From the NCBI RefSeq assembly GCF_947502995.1, contig NZ_CANNBW010000003.1, positions 182,730 through 246,729 of the forward strand: a DNA stretch of 64,000 nt, written 5' to 3'. The DNA comes from an uncultured Tenacibaculum sp. (GTDB lineage Bacteria > Bacteroidota > Bacteroidia > Flavobacteriales > Flavobacteriaceae). This document shows positions 55,432 to 63,925 of this stretch, in pieces (within the stretch, counting starts at the first letter, position 1; each line of letters starts with the position of its first letter). Under the pieces are notes generated by a model. That model ran no database searches, was not told the DNA's origin, and saw nothing but the letters and a program-made list of their open reading frames with translations. The position numbers and the translations under genes were made by a program.

Positions 55432-56180
55432 CTTAAAATCTTGTATAAAATAGGTTTACTTGGAGTCGCATCATTTTCAAAAGGTGCAATCATTAAGTTC
55501 AAGAAATATGTTCCATCTTCTGTTGTATTAGAAACAAAGATAAATTCTGTAATTGTAGCATGTAATCGTATTTCTCCTTTTGTATTCCAAAAGGCATTGT
55601 GAGCAAGCAACAATCCATCATCTTTTTCTTTATCTACAGAAGGTAAATCAATTAATAAATGTTCAACACCTTTTTCTCTTAAGTAAATAGCAGCTTCTTC
55701 TAACAAATATGGAGGGTTAGTATTTGAATATCTTTTTGATTTTTTTTCATTTTCTAAATTAGGTAAAGTTCTAATTACAATAGCCTCTCTTTTTTTATTC
55801 CCTAAAACAACTTGTAATTGTTTTTTAGAAATTACTTCGTCTTCTCCTAAAGTTTCTGGAACCACAGTAACCACTTCAGCTAAGAAAAAAAAGCGTTTTA
55901 AATTTTCATTAACAGAATGTACTTTTTCAGTAATATGTCCGACACATTCTGTGTGTGTAATATGTGAATGTGGATTGAATTGAATCGTATTGAAATTTAC
56001 TGGCGCTCCTTCTGAAACTTTTATTACCTCATCTCCAAATTGTTCTGCATAAATCTTAGGATCATCTAAATACCAAGCATTTACATTTTCTTTGGACGTA
56101 TCAACAGGAATTGAAATATCTATTGGTTTCGATAAATCTATTTGATATTTTTTTGATTTATACTGAATTGTTGTAATCAA
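55428..56180 (-). CDS. Cyclase/kynurenine-formamidase-like metal hydrolase
   Basis: 250 residues. The metal site HxHxTHxExxGHI is seen as FNPHSHITHTECVGHI near 70-85. The family includes KynB-type formamidases and polyketide cyclases; the substrate is not clear. Its start overlaps the hemW stop by 4 nt, so it is coupled behind hemW. Confidence 0.8.
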   Translation of the reverse strand: MITTIQYKSKKYQIDLSKPIDISIPVDTSKENVNAWYLDDPKIYAEQFGDEVIKVSEGAPVNFNTIQFNPHSHITHTECVGHITEKVHSVNENLKRFFFLAEVVTVVPETLGEDEVISKKQLQVVLGNKKREAIVIRTLPNLENEKKSKRYSNTNPPYLLEEAAIYLREKGVEHLLIDLPSVDKEKDDGLLLAHNAFWNTKGEIRLHATITEFIFVSNTTEDGTYFLNLMIAPFENDATPSKPILYKILS

Positions 56181-57310
56181 GATAAATTTAATTTAAACAA
56201 ATCGGAAGCAATACCATCGGTTAAAAACTTTCCTTTTCGTGTTGTTTTTAGTGTTTGATTTTCAATATACAATAAATCTTCAAGAATGAATTTTTCGGCT
56301 TGCATTTTTAAATATGCTAAATATTTAATACCAAAATCTTCTTTTATTTTTTGAAAAGAAACTCCCCAAATTGTTCGTAAACCTGTCATGACATACTCGT
56401 TATAACGATCTGTAATTGACAAATCTTCTATCTCTATAGGTAATTCTCCAGTAGTTATTTTTTTTATATACAATGCATTGTTAGCGATATTCCAACCTCG
56501 TTGCTTTCCATTGAAAGAATGTGCAGACGGACCAATTCCTAAATATTTTTTTCCTTGCCAGTATGCAGAATTATTCTGACTAAAAAAACCTTCTTTTCCA
56601 AAATTAGATAATTCATAATGCTGAAATCCTGCTTTATTTAAATCATCAACTAAAATTAAAAATTGTTCTTGTGCTAACTCATCATCAACATTATCTATAA
56701 TTCCTTTTTCAATAAAACTTTCTAAAGCTGTTTTAGGCTCAACAGTTAATGCATAACTTGAAATATGTGGAACTCCGAAAGACAATGCTATTTGAATATT
56801 TTCTCGCCACTCTTCATTTGTTGTATTTGGAATTCCATAAATTAAATCAATTGAAATATTATCAAACTTACGAATTGCATGAGATAAACTTCTTTTTGCT
56901 TCTTCTGCATTATGTGCTCTATTCATTAGTTTTAAATCCTTTTCAAAAAAAGATTGAATTCCTATACTTAATCTATTTACAGAAGAACTTGCTAAGTTTT
57001 CAATTCGTTCTGAAGTTAAATCATCTGGATTGGCTTCTAAAGTAATTTCAGGTTCTTCAATAACTTTATAATTATCGTAAACTGCTTTAATAATACGATC
57101 AATTTCTATTTGGCTTAGTACACTTGGTGTTCCTCCTCCAAAATAGATCGTTTTTATCGCTTCATTATCGAACTCATTTTTACGCATTGTTAACTCTGCA
57201 ATTATTGCAGCTATCATTTCTTCCTTCCTTTTTAAAGATGTAGAAAAATGAAAATCGCAATAATAACATGCTTGCTTACAAAACGGAATGTGAATGTAAA
57301 TTCCACTCAT
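56177..57310 (-). CDS. hemW: HemW-type radical SAM heme chaperone
   Basis: 377 residues, start MSGIYIHIPFCKQACYYCDF, with the 4Fe-4S motif CxxxCxxC. YFGGGTPSVL and GIQSFFEKDL follow. Formerly annotated as oxygen-independent coproporphyrinogen oxidase; HemW binds and delivers heme. The ATG is preceded immediately by nine copies of a 7-bp repeat, which could vary its expression. The downstream cyclase gene overlaps. Confidence 0.9.
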   Translation of the reverse strand: MSGIYIHIPFCKQACYYCDFHFSTSLKRKEEMIAAIIAELTMRKNEFDNEAIKTIYFGGGTPSVLSQIEIDRIIKAVYDNYKVIEEPEITLEANPDDLTSERIENLASSSVNRLSIGIQSFFEKDLKLMNRAHNAEEAKRSLSHAIRKFDNISIDLIYGIPNTTNEEWRENIQIALSFGVPHISSYALTVEPKTALESFIEKGIIDNVDDELAQEQFLILVDDLNKAGFQHYELSNFGKEGFFSQNNSAYWQGKKYLGIGPSAHSFNGKQRGWNIANNALYIKKITTGELPIEIEDLSITDRYNEYVMTGLRTIWGVSFQKIKEDFGIKYLAYLKMQAEKFILEDLLYIENQTLKTTRKGKFLTDGIASDLFKLNLS

Positions 57311-57373
57311 CAGTTATCAGTTATCAGTTATCAGTTATCAGTTATCAGTTATCAGTTATCAGTTATCAGTTAT
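57311..57373. repeat. Nine tandem copies of the heptamer CAGTTAT before hemW
   Basis: 63 bp of perfect CAGTTAT units fill the gap between the hemW ATG (57308-57310) and the end of the four-helix-bundle gene. On the minus strand ATAACTG units run straight into ATGAGTGG. Seven is not a multiple of three and the array is perfect, so its length is likely to vary by slippage. Confidence 0.9.
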
Positions 57374-57378
57374 CTAAA

Positions 57379-57738
57379 TTATTTATTAATTCTCGTTGTT
57401 TTTAAGATTGAGAATAAAACTTTTCCTAATTCATCTGCTTTTAGGAACAAATTATTGTATTCATGTTTACTTATCTCATTACTGTCTTTTAATAATGACA
57501 ACCAATATTTAGTCTCTAAACATTCTTTATAAGCAATTGATATTTTAGCTGAAAAATCTGCTTTAGATATTGCTCCATTAGCTTCAACTATATTAGCTCC
57601 GATTGAAGTTCCGCTTCTTAGTAATTGTTTTGACAAAATAAATTCTTTGTTGATTTTCATCATACTCTTACTTAACTTTACAATTAACAGAGCAAAATCA
57701 TATGATTTATTTTGCAATGGGTTATTCTTTAATTTCAT
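57379..57738 (-). CDS. Four-helix-bundle protein (S23/IVP family)
   Basis: 119 residues from ATG 57738 (MKLKNNPLQNKSYDFALLIV). The signature SKQLLRSGTSIGANIVEANGA and SLLKDSNEIS identify the family named after the protein encoded in 23S rRNA intervening sequences. Stand-alone copies like this are frequent and are often found beside short tandem repeats in variable spots. Function unknown. Confidence 0.85.
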   Translation of the reverse strand: MKLKNNPLQNKSYDFALLIVKLSKSMMKINKEFILSKQLLRSGTSIGANIVEANGAISKADFSAKISIAYKECLETKYWLSLLKDSNEISKHEYNNLFLKADELGKVLFSILKTTRINK

Positions 57739-57793
57739 AGCTTTTTCTTTTTTATAAATATTGATCAATGATTATTGTTAATTGATCATTGAT

Positions 57794-58348
57794 TTATTTC
57801 TTCACTCTTTTTTCATTCTGTTTTACAAAAGCTGCCCAACCTGTATAATTCTTACCTCCTACTTTAGCTCCTGAATTATAAAAATGACAAACTGCTGCTG
57901 CTAGTCCATCTGTTGCATCTAAATTTTTAGGTAAGGTTTTTAGATTCAATAATGATTTTAACATTAAAGCTACTTGCTCTTTACTCGCTTTTCCATTACC
58001 TGTAATTGCCATTTTTATTTTTAATGGCGCATATTCTGTTACAGGAATTTCACGAGATAAGCCTGCCGCCATAGCAACTCCTTGTGCACGTCCTAACTTT
58101 AACATTGATTGTACATTCTTACCAAAAAATGGAGCTTCTAAAGCAATTTCATCTGGCTTATACGTATCAATAAGTTCAATAGTTCGTTCAAAAATGAGTT
58201 TCAATTTTAAGTAATGATCTGTATATTTTTTTAAGATTAATTCATTCATTTGAACAAACTCCATCTTCTTTCCTACAACCTTAATAATTCCAAACCCCAT
58301 GATGGAAGTCCCTGGATCTATGCCTAATATGATTTTTTCTGTCTTCAA
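57794..58348 (-). CDS. ruvC: Holliday junction resolvase RuvC
   Basis: 184 residues from a TTG at 58346-58348 (MKTEKIILGIDPGTSIMGFG). No ATG lies upstream; the frame extends only by another TTG at 58384. The acidic residues are present: Asp in GIDPG, Glu in ALEAPFFG, and the late DATDGLAAAVCHFY pair. It resolves Holliday junctions with RuvAB. A TAAATTTG on the minus strand (58346-58353) overlaps the start codon and leaves the exact start open. Confidence 0.9.
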   Translation of the reverse strand: MKTEKIILGIDPGTSIMGFGIIKVVGKKMEFVQMNELILKKYTDHYLKLKLIFERTIELIDTYKPDEIALEAPFFGKNVQSMLKLGRAQGVAMAAGLSREIPVTEYAPLKIKMAITGNGKASKEQVALMLKSLLNLKTLPKNLDATDGLAAAVCHFYNSGAKVGGKNYTGWAAFVKQNEKRVKK

Positions 58349-58393
58349 ATTTATTGTACTTTGTACAAATACAAAACTAATCAATAAAAACGA

Positions 58394-59137
58394 ATGCCTG
58401 TATTTGGATTACGAACTTCTAACCCAGCTTTTAATCGTTATTTCTGGCGAAAACTGAAGGTGTATTCTAAAAAGAAAATGAGTATTAATGGAGTTATAGT
58501 AAAATCTTTGGCTATGCTCACCATTGTTCTGCTTGCCGCTTCATACACTTGGCATCTTTTTTTTTCAGGAGTTATTATTAAATGGTATACTGCTATTGGT
58601 ATGTTTGTGGCTATATGCTGTAGTTTATTTATATCTTTTAAACATAATGCTGCAAAATATTTACTCCCAATTTATGCTATTGCAAAAGGTTTGTTTTTAG
58701 GAGGTATTAGCGCTTATGCTCATCAACGATTTCCTTATTTACCTTTTCAAGCCATTGCTGTAACCATTACTACTTTTTTTATCATGCTGTTTTTATATCG
58801 AATAAAAGCCATAAAAGTCACCAGAAAGTTTAGAGCGATTATTATTAGTGCTTCTGTTACTATTTTTTTATTCTATTTTATTGGTTGGGTGTTATGGCTT
58901 TTAAAAATTGATGCTTTGCCTTTATGGAGAACTTCGTGGTTTGCTATTGGTTTTAATGTAGTAGCCGCAATTGTTGCTTCTTTCTCTCTATTACTCGATT
59001 TCTATTATATAGACAAACAAGTTGGTCGTTATCCTAAAGAACGAGAATGGTTAGCTACTTGGGGATTATTAATCACTTTAATTTGGTTGTATATTGAAAC
59101 TTTACGCTTATTAAAAAAACTTGCCATACGGTTTTAG
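58394..59137 (+). CDS. Bax inhibitor-1/YccA-family membrane protein
   Basis: 247 residues with seven hydrophobic segments. The start SNPAFNRYFWRK resembles the YccA-like (TMBIM) group of Bacteroidota. The family forms calcium- or pH-sensitive leak channels or modulates membrane proteases; the role here is unknown. Divergent from ruvC. Confidence 0.82.
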   Translation: MPVFGLRTSNPAFNRYFWRKLKVYSKKKMSINGVIVKSLAMLTIVLLAASYTWHLFFSGVIIKWYTAIGMFVAICCSLFISFKHNAAKYLLPIYAIAKGLFLGGISAYAHQRFPYLPFQAIAVTITTFFIMLFLYRIKAIKVTRKFRAIIISASVTIFLFYFIGWVLWLLKIDALPLWRTSWFAIGFNVVAAIVASFSLLLDFYYIDKQVGRYPKEREWLATWGLLITLIWLYIETLRLLKKLAIRF

Positions 59138-59155
59138 TTTCATTCCTAAAAAAAG

Positions 59156-59228
59156 AACGTTTGTACCAATAAACAACTACACTTGTGCCTTTTTAACTTT
59201 TAAAATCTTTAAATAATTTGTTGATTTG
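59156..59228 (+). promoter_or_regulatory. LytTR-like operator and -7 element upstream of the small-protein/kinase operon
   Basis: AACGTTTGT (59156-59164) fits the LytTR consensus at all nine positions. TACACTTGT (59178-59186) lies exactly 22 bp on and fits seven of nine. The extended TTGTACC/TTGTGCC also repeats at 22 bp. TTGATTTG (59221-59228), one base off TAnnTTTG, begins 43 bp after the second half-site, nearly the 41-42 bp spacing found in the small-RNA array. Confidence 0.55.
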
Positions 59229-59268
59229 TTATACAATCTAAAATGTTTAACCAAACACCAATTTTATT

Positions 59269-59793
59269 ATGGCAAATACTGAAATAAGACAATGTAGTGA
59301 TATCACAAATCCTGCAGGAATTTGTATAAAAGATTTTACAGTTAATGAATTAAATTCTGAAATAAGTTTTGGTTTCAAGAGAAATTCTATAAATCCTTTA
59401 CAACCACTTAATGCGACTCAAGTTGATAACGAAGGGAATTTAAATGTAAGTTCAATCGTATTCATTGATCATTCACTTACTATCAACGAACAAAACACTC
59501 ATGTAAAACAATATTTAAGTTATTTGAATCCAGACGGATCAGGGGAATATAAACCTTTTCTGAACTTCTATATTATATATGACGCTACACCAACTCAAAA
59601 CAAAAACTTTAAAGCTTATCAATTTAATTTCACTGCGGTTTGGGGAAATAAAGGATATACACCTAATCCAATCATAAAAAAAGAATTACCTGCTCCAACT
59701 TTAAATAACATTAATTTCATTAATACGTTTTTAATGGATTTAGATCCTGAATTATCTAGAGGAACTGTTACTACTGTTAAAAGACCTAACTAA
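59269..59793 (+). CDS. Signal-less beta-rich protein of unknown function, first in LytTR operon
   Basis: 174 residues, no signal peptide or membrane helix. Contains CSDITNPAGICIKDF near the start, a long beta-rich middle (YLNPDGSGEYKPFLNFYIIYD) and a polar end (DLDPELSRGTVTTVKRPN). No family recognised with confidence. Lies 65 nt before the kinase gene and behind a LytTR-like site, so it is likely an output or accessory of the kinase/regulator pair. Confidence 0.6.
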   Translation: MANTEIRQCSDITNPAGICIKDFTVNELNSEISFGFKRNSINPLQPLNATQVDNEGNLNVSSIVFIDHSLTINEQNTHVKQYLSYLNPDGSGEYKPFLNFYIIYDATPTQNKNFKAYQFNFTAVWGNKGYTPNPIIKKELPAPTLNNINFINTFLMDLDPELSRGTVTTVKRPN

Positions 59794-59857
59794 AACATAT
59801 CAAAGAAATAGTAAGTTTTTTTTGAATAAGTTTGTATTAATAAACTTATAAGTTAAA

Positions 59858-61600
59858 ATGCTTAAACTTCTTAAAATAAACTTACTGTTTCTTCTTTTTA
59901 ATTCAATTACTTTACAAGGACAAAAAGAATTAAATTCTCAATTCAATCAATTAAAAAATGAATTAATAAGCAGTGTTGAAAATTCAGAATCAAGTCAATA
60001 TTTAAAAAAAGCTGTTTTTTTCTTTTCAACAAAAGAATGGGATTCTACATTAGTTTATTCTCAGAGAAATCTTGAAACTTCAACATCTATAACATCTAAA
60101 GATATTTCTCATTTTCTGAGAGGTTATAGCTTTGATCAGAAAAAAATATTTAACGAAGCAAAGACTGAGTATAAAGCAATAACAAAAGATTTTAAGATTT
60201 ACTCTCTTGTCAACATGTATCTAGGAATATTATCTTTAGAACAGCAAGATTTTAATACAGCAATAACATATTTTCATCAACTAGAGAACCTTTCAGATAA
60301 AGAATATTTATATATAAAAAAAAGCTCCATAATCCACAATCTAGGAATAGCATATTTACACCTAAAAAAATATAGCAAAGCTGAACCTTACTTAATTCAG
60401 AGTTTACAATATCAAGAGCAGAAAAAAGACACATTAGAATTAGTTGGATCTTATGGAGAGATTGCGAACTTTTATTACGAACAGTATAAAGATGATATAG
60501 CTATCCCTTATTTTGAAAAAGCTTATTTATTAGCTAAACAGACCAATGATTTTACATTAAAAAAGAATACCACTCAAAACATGTCTGTTGTTGAACAAAA
60601 TCGTAAAAATTTTGAAAAAGCCCTGATTTACAGAAAAGAAATGGAACAATGGAAAGATTCTTTAAATGATCAAAATAGAATTTACGAGGTTGCTAAAAAA
60701 GAAAAAGAATTTGCTGTTGCGGCCAAACAACAAGAAGTAGATCTTTTACAAGTAGAAAATAAATTAAAGGAAACACAACGAAATATCTTTTTAATCTCAG
60801 CCATTAGCTTACTTGCATTTTTAGGTATTGGTGCTTATTTATTTAGAGAAAAAGTAAAAGCCAATAGAATTATTGCGCAACAAAAAGAAACCTTAGATGA
60901 ATTAAATGCTACTAAAGACAAATTATTCTCAATTGTGAGTCATGATTTACGTTCTTCTGTAAATGCTTTAAAATCGAGTAATGCTGTTTTATTAGATAAT
61001 TTACAGTCTAAAAACTTAGACGCTTTAGAGCATTTACTTCAAAAAAACAGTGGTATTGTAAACGGTGCCTATGGCTTGTTAGACAACTTATTAAACTGGG
61101 CTTTACTTCAAACCGATGGCGGTTATTTTCACGTAGATACTCATCGCCTATTTATCATTGTAGAACACGTTGCTTATAATTACAAAGCCTTACTTTTAGA
61201 AAAAGCAATTGATTTTGAAAATACAGTTTCTAAAAAGGCAGTTGTAGCAATTGATCAAGAATCAATTAAAATTGTACTACGAAATTTAATTGATAATGCT
61301 ATTAAGTTTTCAAAACCAAAAGGAGCGATAACTATTTATGCAGAAGAATCTGGTAATTTTTGGTATTTAATTGTGGAAGATACTGGTTTAGGAATGAGTG
61401 AAATCACTAGATCAGAATTACTAAAAGATTCTGCTTTACTTAATAAAAAAGAACATGAAGATGTTTTGGGAACCGGATTAGGCTTAAGTTTAGTGAAATC
61501 TATGATTCAAAAAAATAATGGAAAATTCAATATTGAGAGTATATTAGGAAAAGGTACGAAAATGATTGTATCTTTACCTAAAACTACTACTAATGGATAA
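59858..61600 (+). CDS. TPR sensor histidine kinase paired with a LytTR regulator
   Basis: 580 residues: signal peptide (1-20), extracytoplasmic TPR repeats (about 45-275; NLGIAYLHLKKYSKAEPYLI), helical linker, one membrane helix (309-328), HisKA with His362 in SIVSHDLRSS, and HATPase_c (NLIDNAIKFS, DTGLGM, GTGLGLSLVK). The last codons overlap the regulator start by 8 nt. The ligand is unknown; TPR sensors of this type are common in Bacteroidota. Confidence 0.92.
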   Translation: MLKLLKINLLFLLFNSITLQGQKELNSQFNQLKNELISSVENSESSQYLKKAVFFFSTKEWDSTLVYSQRNLETSTSITSKDISHFLRGYSFDQKKIFNEAKTEYKAITKDFKIYSLVNMYLGILSLEQQDFNTAITYFHQLENLSDKEYLYIKKSSIIHNLGIAYLHLKKYSKAEPYLIQSLQYQEQKKDTLELVGSYGEIANFYYEQYKDDIAIPYFEKAYLLAKQTNDFTLKKNTTQNMSVVEQNRKNFEKALIYRKEMEQWKDSLNDQNRIYEVAKKEKEFAVAAKQQEVDLLQVENKLKETQRNIFLISAISLLAFLGIGAYLFREKVKANRIIAQQKETLDELNATKDKLFSIVSHDLRSSVNALKSSNAVLLDNLQSKNLDALEHLLQKNSGIVNGAYGLLDNLLNWALLQTDGGYFHVDTHRLFIIVEHVAYNYKALLLEKAIDFENTVSKKAVVAIDQESIKIVLRNLIDNAIKFSKPKGAITIYAEESGNFWYLIVEDTGLGMSEITRSELLKDSALLNKKEHEDVLGTGLGLSLVKSMIQKNNGKFNIESILGKGTKMIVSLPKTTTNG

Positions 61601-62339
61601 CATTAACGTACTAATTATTGAAGATACAGTTGAAGAAAGCAACAAGCTTGTAAAACTTTTAGAAGAAAATAATTATACTATTAGTGGAATTGCAAGAACT
61701 TTTCAAGAAGCTTTAGCTTTATTCTATAAAGTAAAGGTTGATATTCTTATCGTAGATATTTTTTTAAACGGTGTTCCTGAAGGAATTACTTTTGCTGAAA
61801 CGATTACAACTGTTCCGGAAGCTGCAAAACCGTTTGTGTTTTTAACCAGTTCGAAAGATCGACAAATTTTTGAGCGTGCAAAACTTACCAAACCTTATAG
61901 TTTTTTATTAAAACCATTTAATGAATTAGAGGTTTTGTATGCTATTGAAATGGCTATTGAAAAGTTTTACGATCAGTCTGATGTATTTTTCACTGAAGAA
62001 GAAGATACTGTAATTAGTGGAGATAGTTTATTTATTAAAAAAGGAAAATCTTTAAAAAAAGTATTACTTACAGACATTATTTACATTGAAGTTGAAGAGA
62101 AATACTGCAACATAATTACTGAAAAAGAAAAATTCGTAATTCTTATTTCTCTTACTAAGATTTTAAAACTTTTAGATCCGAATTCTTTTTGTAGAACACA
62201 CAGAAATTATATTGTAAATATTAATAAGATCGTTGAAATTGTTCCTTCGGATAATCTTATTGTATTACAAGGAAAACATCATGTTACGCTTAGCGAACGC
62301 TATAAAGACTTAATTAAAAAAGTTCGTACTCTTAAATAA
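61593..62339 (+). CDS. LytTR-family response regulator
   Basis: 248 residues from ATG 61593, inside the kinase's last codons. The receiver domain has Asp55 in ILIVDIFLNG and a conserved Lys in FLLKPFNELE. The LytTR DNA-binding domain occupies about 145-248 (FIKKGKSLKKVLLTDIIYIEVE..FCRTHRNYIVNINKI). The domain binds two direct repeats about 21-22 bp apart. Such sites occur in front of the gene at 59269 and of each unit in the 43.2-44.06 kb array, so this is the best candidate for their regulator. Confidence 0.9.
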   Translation: MDNINVLIIEDTVEESNKLVKLLEENNYTISGIARTFQEALALFYKVKVDILIVDIFLNGVPEGITFAETITTVPEAAKPFVFLTSSKDRQIFERAKLTKPYSFLLKPFNELEVLYAIEMAIEKFYDQSDVFFTEEEDTVISGDSLFIKKGKSLKKVLLTDIIYIEVEEKYCNIITEKEKFVILISLTKILKLLDPNSFCRTHRNYIVNINKIVEIVPSDNLIVLQGKHHVTLSERYKDLIKKVRTLK

Positions 62340-62571
62340 CATTTTTCTTTCTTTTCTACTGAAGTGATTTAGCCATCTATAAAAATAGATTGTTTTATTT
62401 CTCATACTACTTATTATTTTTTATTCCATTTTTTTCCTTTTTCATGGAAAAGAAAACGTCTTTTATTCCATTTAAAAACTGTAAGCTCTTTGTTCACAGT
62501 AATTTTACATCAGAAATAACACGCTAGCATATTTGTTTCACGTAATATTTACTAACCACAAAAAACTTATT

Positions 62572-63042
62572 ATGGCTTCAAAAAACACATTTCAATTATC
62601 AGCTTTAAGTCAAAACGACCCAGGAGCTACAGACGGATCAAAATTATACTGTGAAGTAACTTCAATTAGTAATGGAACATTAAGAGCAGGATCATTTCCT
62701 ATTAATGAAGAAGTAAAATTACCTATTCCTCCAGGAGAAGGAAAAATAGCTCCAGCTACACCAACTTGGTTTTTAGAAACTGAAGAAGGTAAAGATGCTA
62801 GTTTTGAAATTACAATCTTCTGCCCTACTGACGACAATTATCCAAAAACAACAATTTTAGTAAAAGAATCTGATGTAATCGGATGGGACACTCAACCTTT
62901 TGATGAAAGAGTTAATCAAATCTATCAAAAAGGTGAATACGGAATTATTGGTTTTGCTCAAAAAGGGCGTGAAGGATATATCTATACAATAACAGCGGGA
63001 ATATTAAATCCAAGATTACACGGAAATTTAGCCGCTATTTAA
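62572..63042 (+). CDS. Signal-less beta-rich protein of unknown function (LytTR cassette)
   Basis: 156 residues from ATG 62572 (MASKNTFQLSALSQNDPGATD); an upstream start at 62533 adds an unlikely extension. Beta-rich, no signal, with TWFLETEEGKDASFEITIFC and a distinctive end YTITAGILNPRLHGNLAAI. No family known to me. The 232-bp upstream gap has a CATATTTG at 62528-62535, near the -7 consensus, and only weak LytTR-like half-sites (TCCATTTAA 62467, TTTGTTCAC 62489, 22 bp apart). Confidence 0.6.
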   Translation: MASKNTFQLSALSQNDPGATDGSKLYCEVTSISNGTLRAGSFPINEEVKLPIPPGEGKIAPATPTWFLETEEGKDASFEITIFCPTDDNYPKTTILVKESDVIGWDTQPFDERVNQIYQKGEYGIIGFAQKGREGYIYTITAGILNPRLHGNLAAI

Positions 63043-63086
63043 TACTCATAAAAATTTAATACTAACCAAACTTAAAATTTAAAATT

Positions 63087-63491
63087 ATGGCAACTACAGC
63101 TTTAGCAACAGAAACAGTTTATTTCAAAGGATCAATGGGATTTATTGCAAATCCATTAGGAACAATGGTAGATTTTTCTTTATTAGTAGACTCTGATAAA
63201 CATACGGTAACTGGTAACGTAACAATTACTGATGGAGCAACTAAAGAGAGTTATTCTGGAAGAGTATCTGGAACTACTTATCCAGCAGGTTACGGTGATA
63301 TTGTTCGTTTAATTAACATTACTGGAAGTATTCCTGGAAGCAATCCTTTAACCCCAATTCAATTTCCTTTTGAAGCAAACATGGCATTAAAAGCTGATTG
63401 GGACGGTAAAGGTGGATTTACATTCTTAGGGAAACATCATGACGATGTAGATGTACAAGGGTCTATTTTCAAATTAGATTCAGCTAAATAA
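63087..63491 (+). CDS. Small beta-sandwich-like protein, possibly DUF1842-related
   Basis: 134 residues, no signal peptide. VDFSLLVDSDKHTVTGNVTITD near 27-48 and the later ALKADWDGKGGFTFLG recall the DUF1842 pattern (SLLVDTPTKTVTG..., ...LSEDWKSGTA) as I remember it; this is a weak match. 44 nt after the previous gene, so in one operon, and ends at an intrinsic terminator. Confidence 0.58.
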   Translation: MATTALATETVYFKGSMGFIANPLGTMVDFSLLVDSDKHTVTGNVTITDGATKESYSGRVSGTTYPAGYGDIVRLINITGSIPGSNPLTPIQFPFEANMALKADWDGKGGFTFLGKHHDDVDVQGSIFKLDSAK

Positions 63492-63495
63492 TTAA

Positions 63496-63523
63496 AAAAT
63501 CCTGTATGAAAATGCAGGATTTT
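63496..63523 (+). terminator. Intrinsic terminator inside the small-protein cluster
   Basis: AAAATCCTG paired with CAGGATTTT around a 10-nt loop, then ATTTTT. It separates the 63087 gene from the next. Confidence 0.75.
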
Positions 63524-63563
63524 ATTTTTCAATAGAATTCTAATCAATTCAAAATATAATATT

Positions 63564-63899
63564 ATGTCACAACAAGCAACAGTACAAAATAAAGATATAG
63601 CACAAATCGCCAATCAACATAGCGGATCAAGAAGATTCGGACCTGTAGATATTACTTACAATTTGAATATCGCAGAAGAACAAGCTACAGTTTCTGCTAG
63701 TATGATGGGAGTTTCATTAGGAAAAACAATACTAACTCCGGAACATCAACAAAGCAGTCTTGGAGGAAATGTTAGTTTAGATAATGCACTAATTAAACTC
63801 GAAATTGATTTTTCTGAAAAGAAAATAATTGCTTTTGTAGAGGTAAATATGATGGGGAACCCAATTTTTAAATCGAATGTAACTTTATTAGATTGGTAA
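63564..63899 (+). CDS. Small signal-less protein of unknown function
   Basis: 111 residues. SRRFGPVDITYNLNIAEEQATVSASMMGVSLG, then SLDNALIKLEIDFSEKKIIAFVEVNMMG and a C-terminal NVTLLDW: beta-rich with amphipathic strands. Not recognised. Last gene of the cassette in this window. Confidence 0.55.
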   Translation: MSQQATVQNKDIAQIANQHSGSRRFGPVDITYNLNIAEEQATVSASMMGVSLGKTILTPEHQQSSLGGNVSLDNALIKLEIDFSEKKIIAFVEVNMMGNPIFKSNVTLLDW

Positions 63900-63925
63900 A
63901 CACTAATGAAATAATAAAAATATTG

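Noticed and set aside
57311..57373. CRISPR array
   Set aside because: The repeats are 7 bp, directly adjoining and without spacers. No cas genes are present in the window.
57248..57532. Plus-strand open frame reading through the CAGTTAT repeats
   Set aside because: It is created by the heptamer array (repeated QLSVISY) and lies antisense to hemW and the four-helix-bundle gene.
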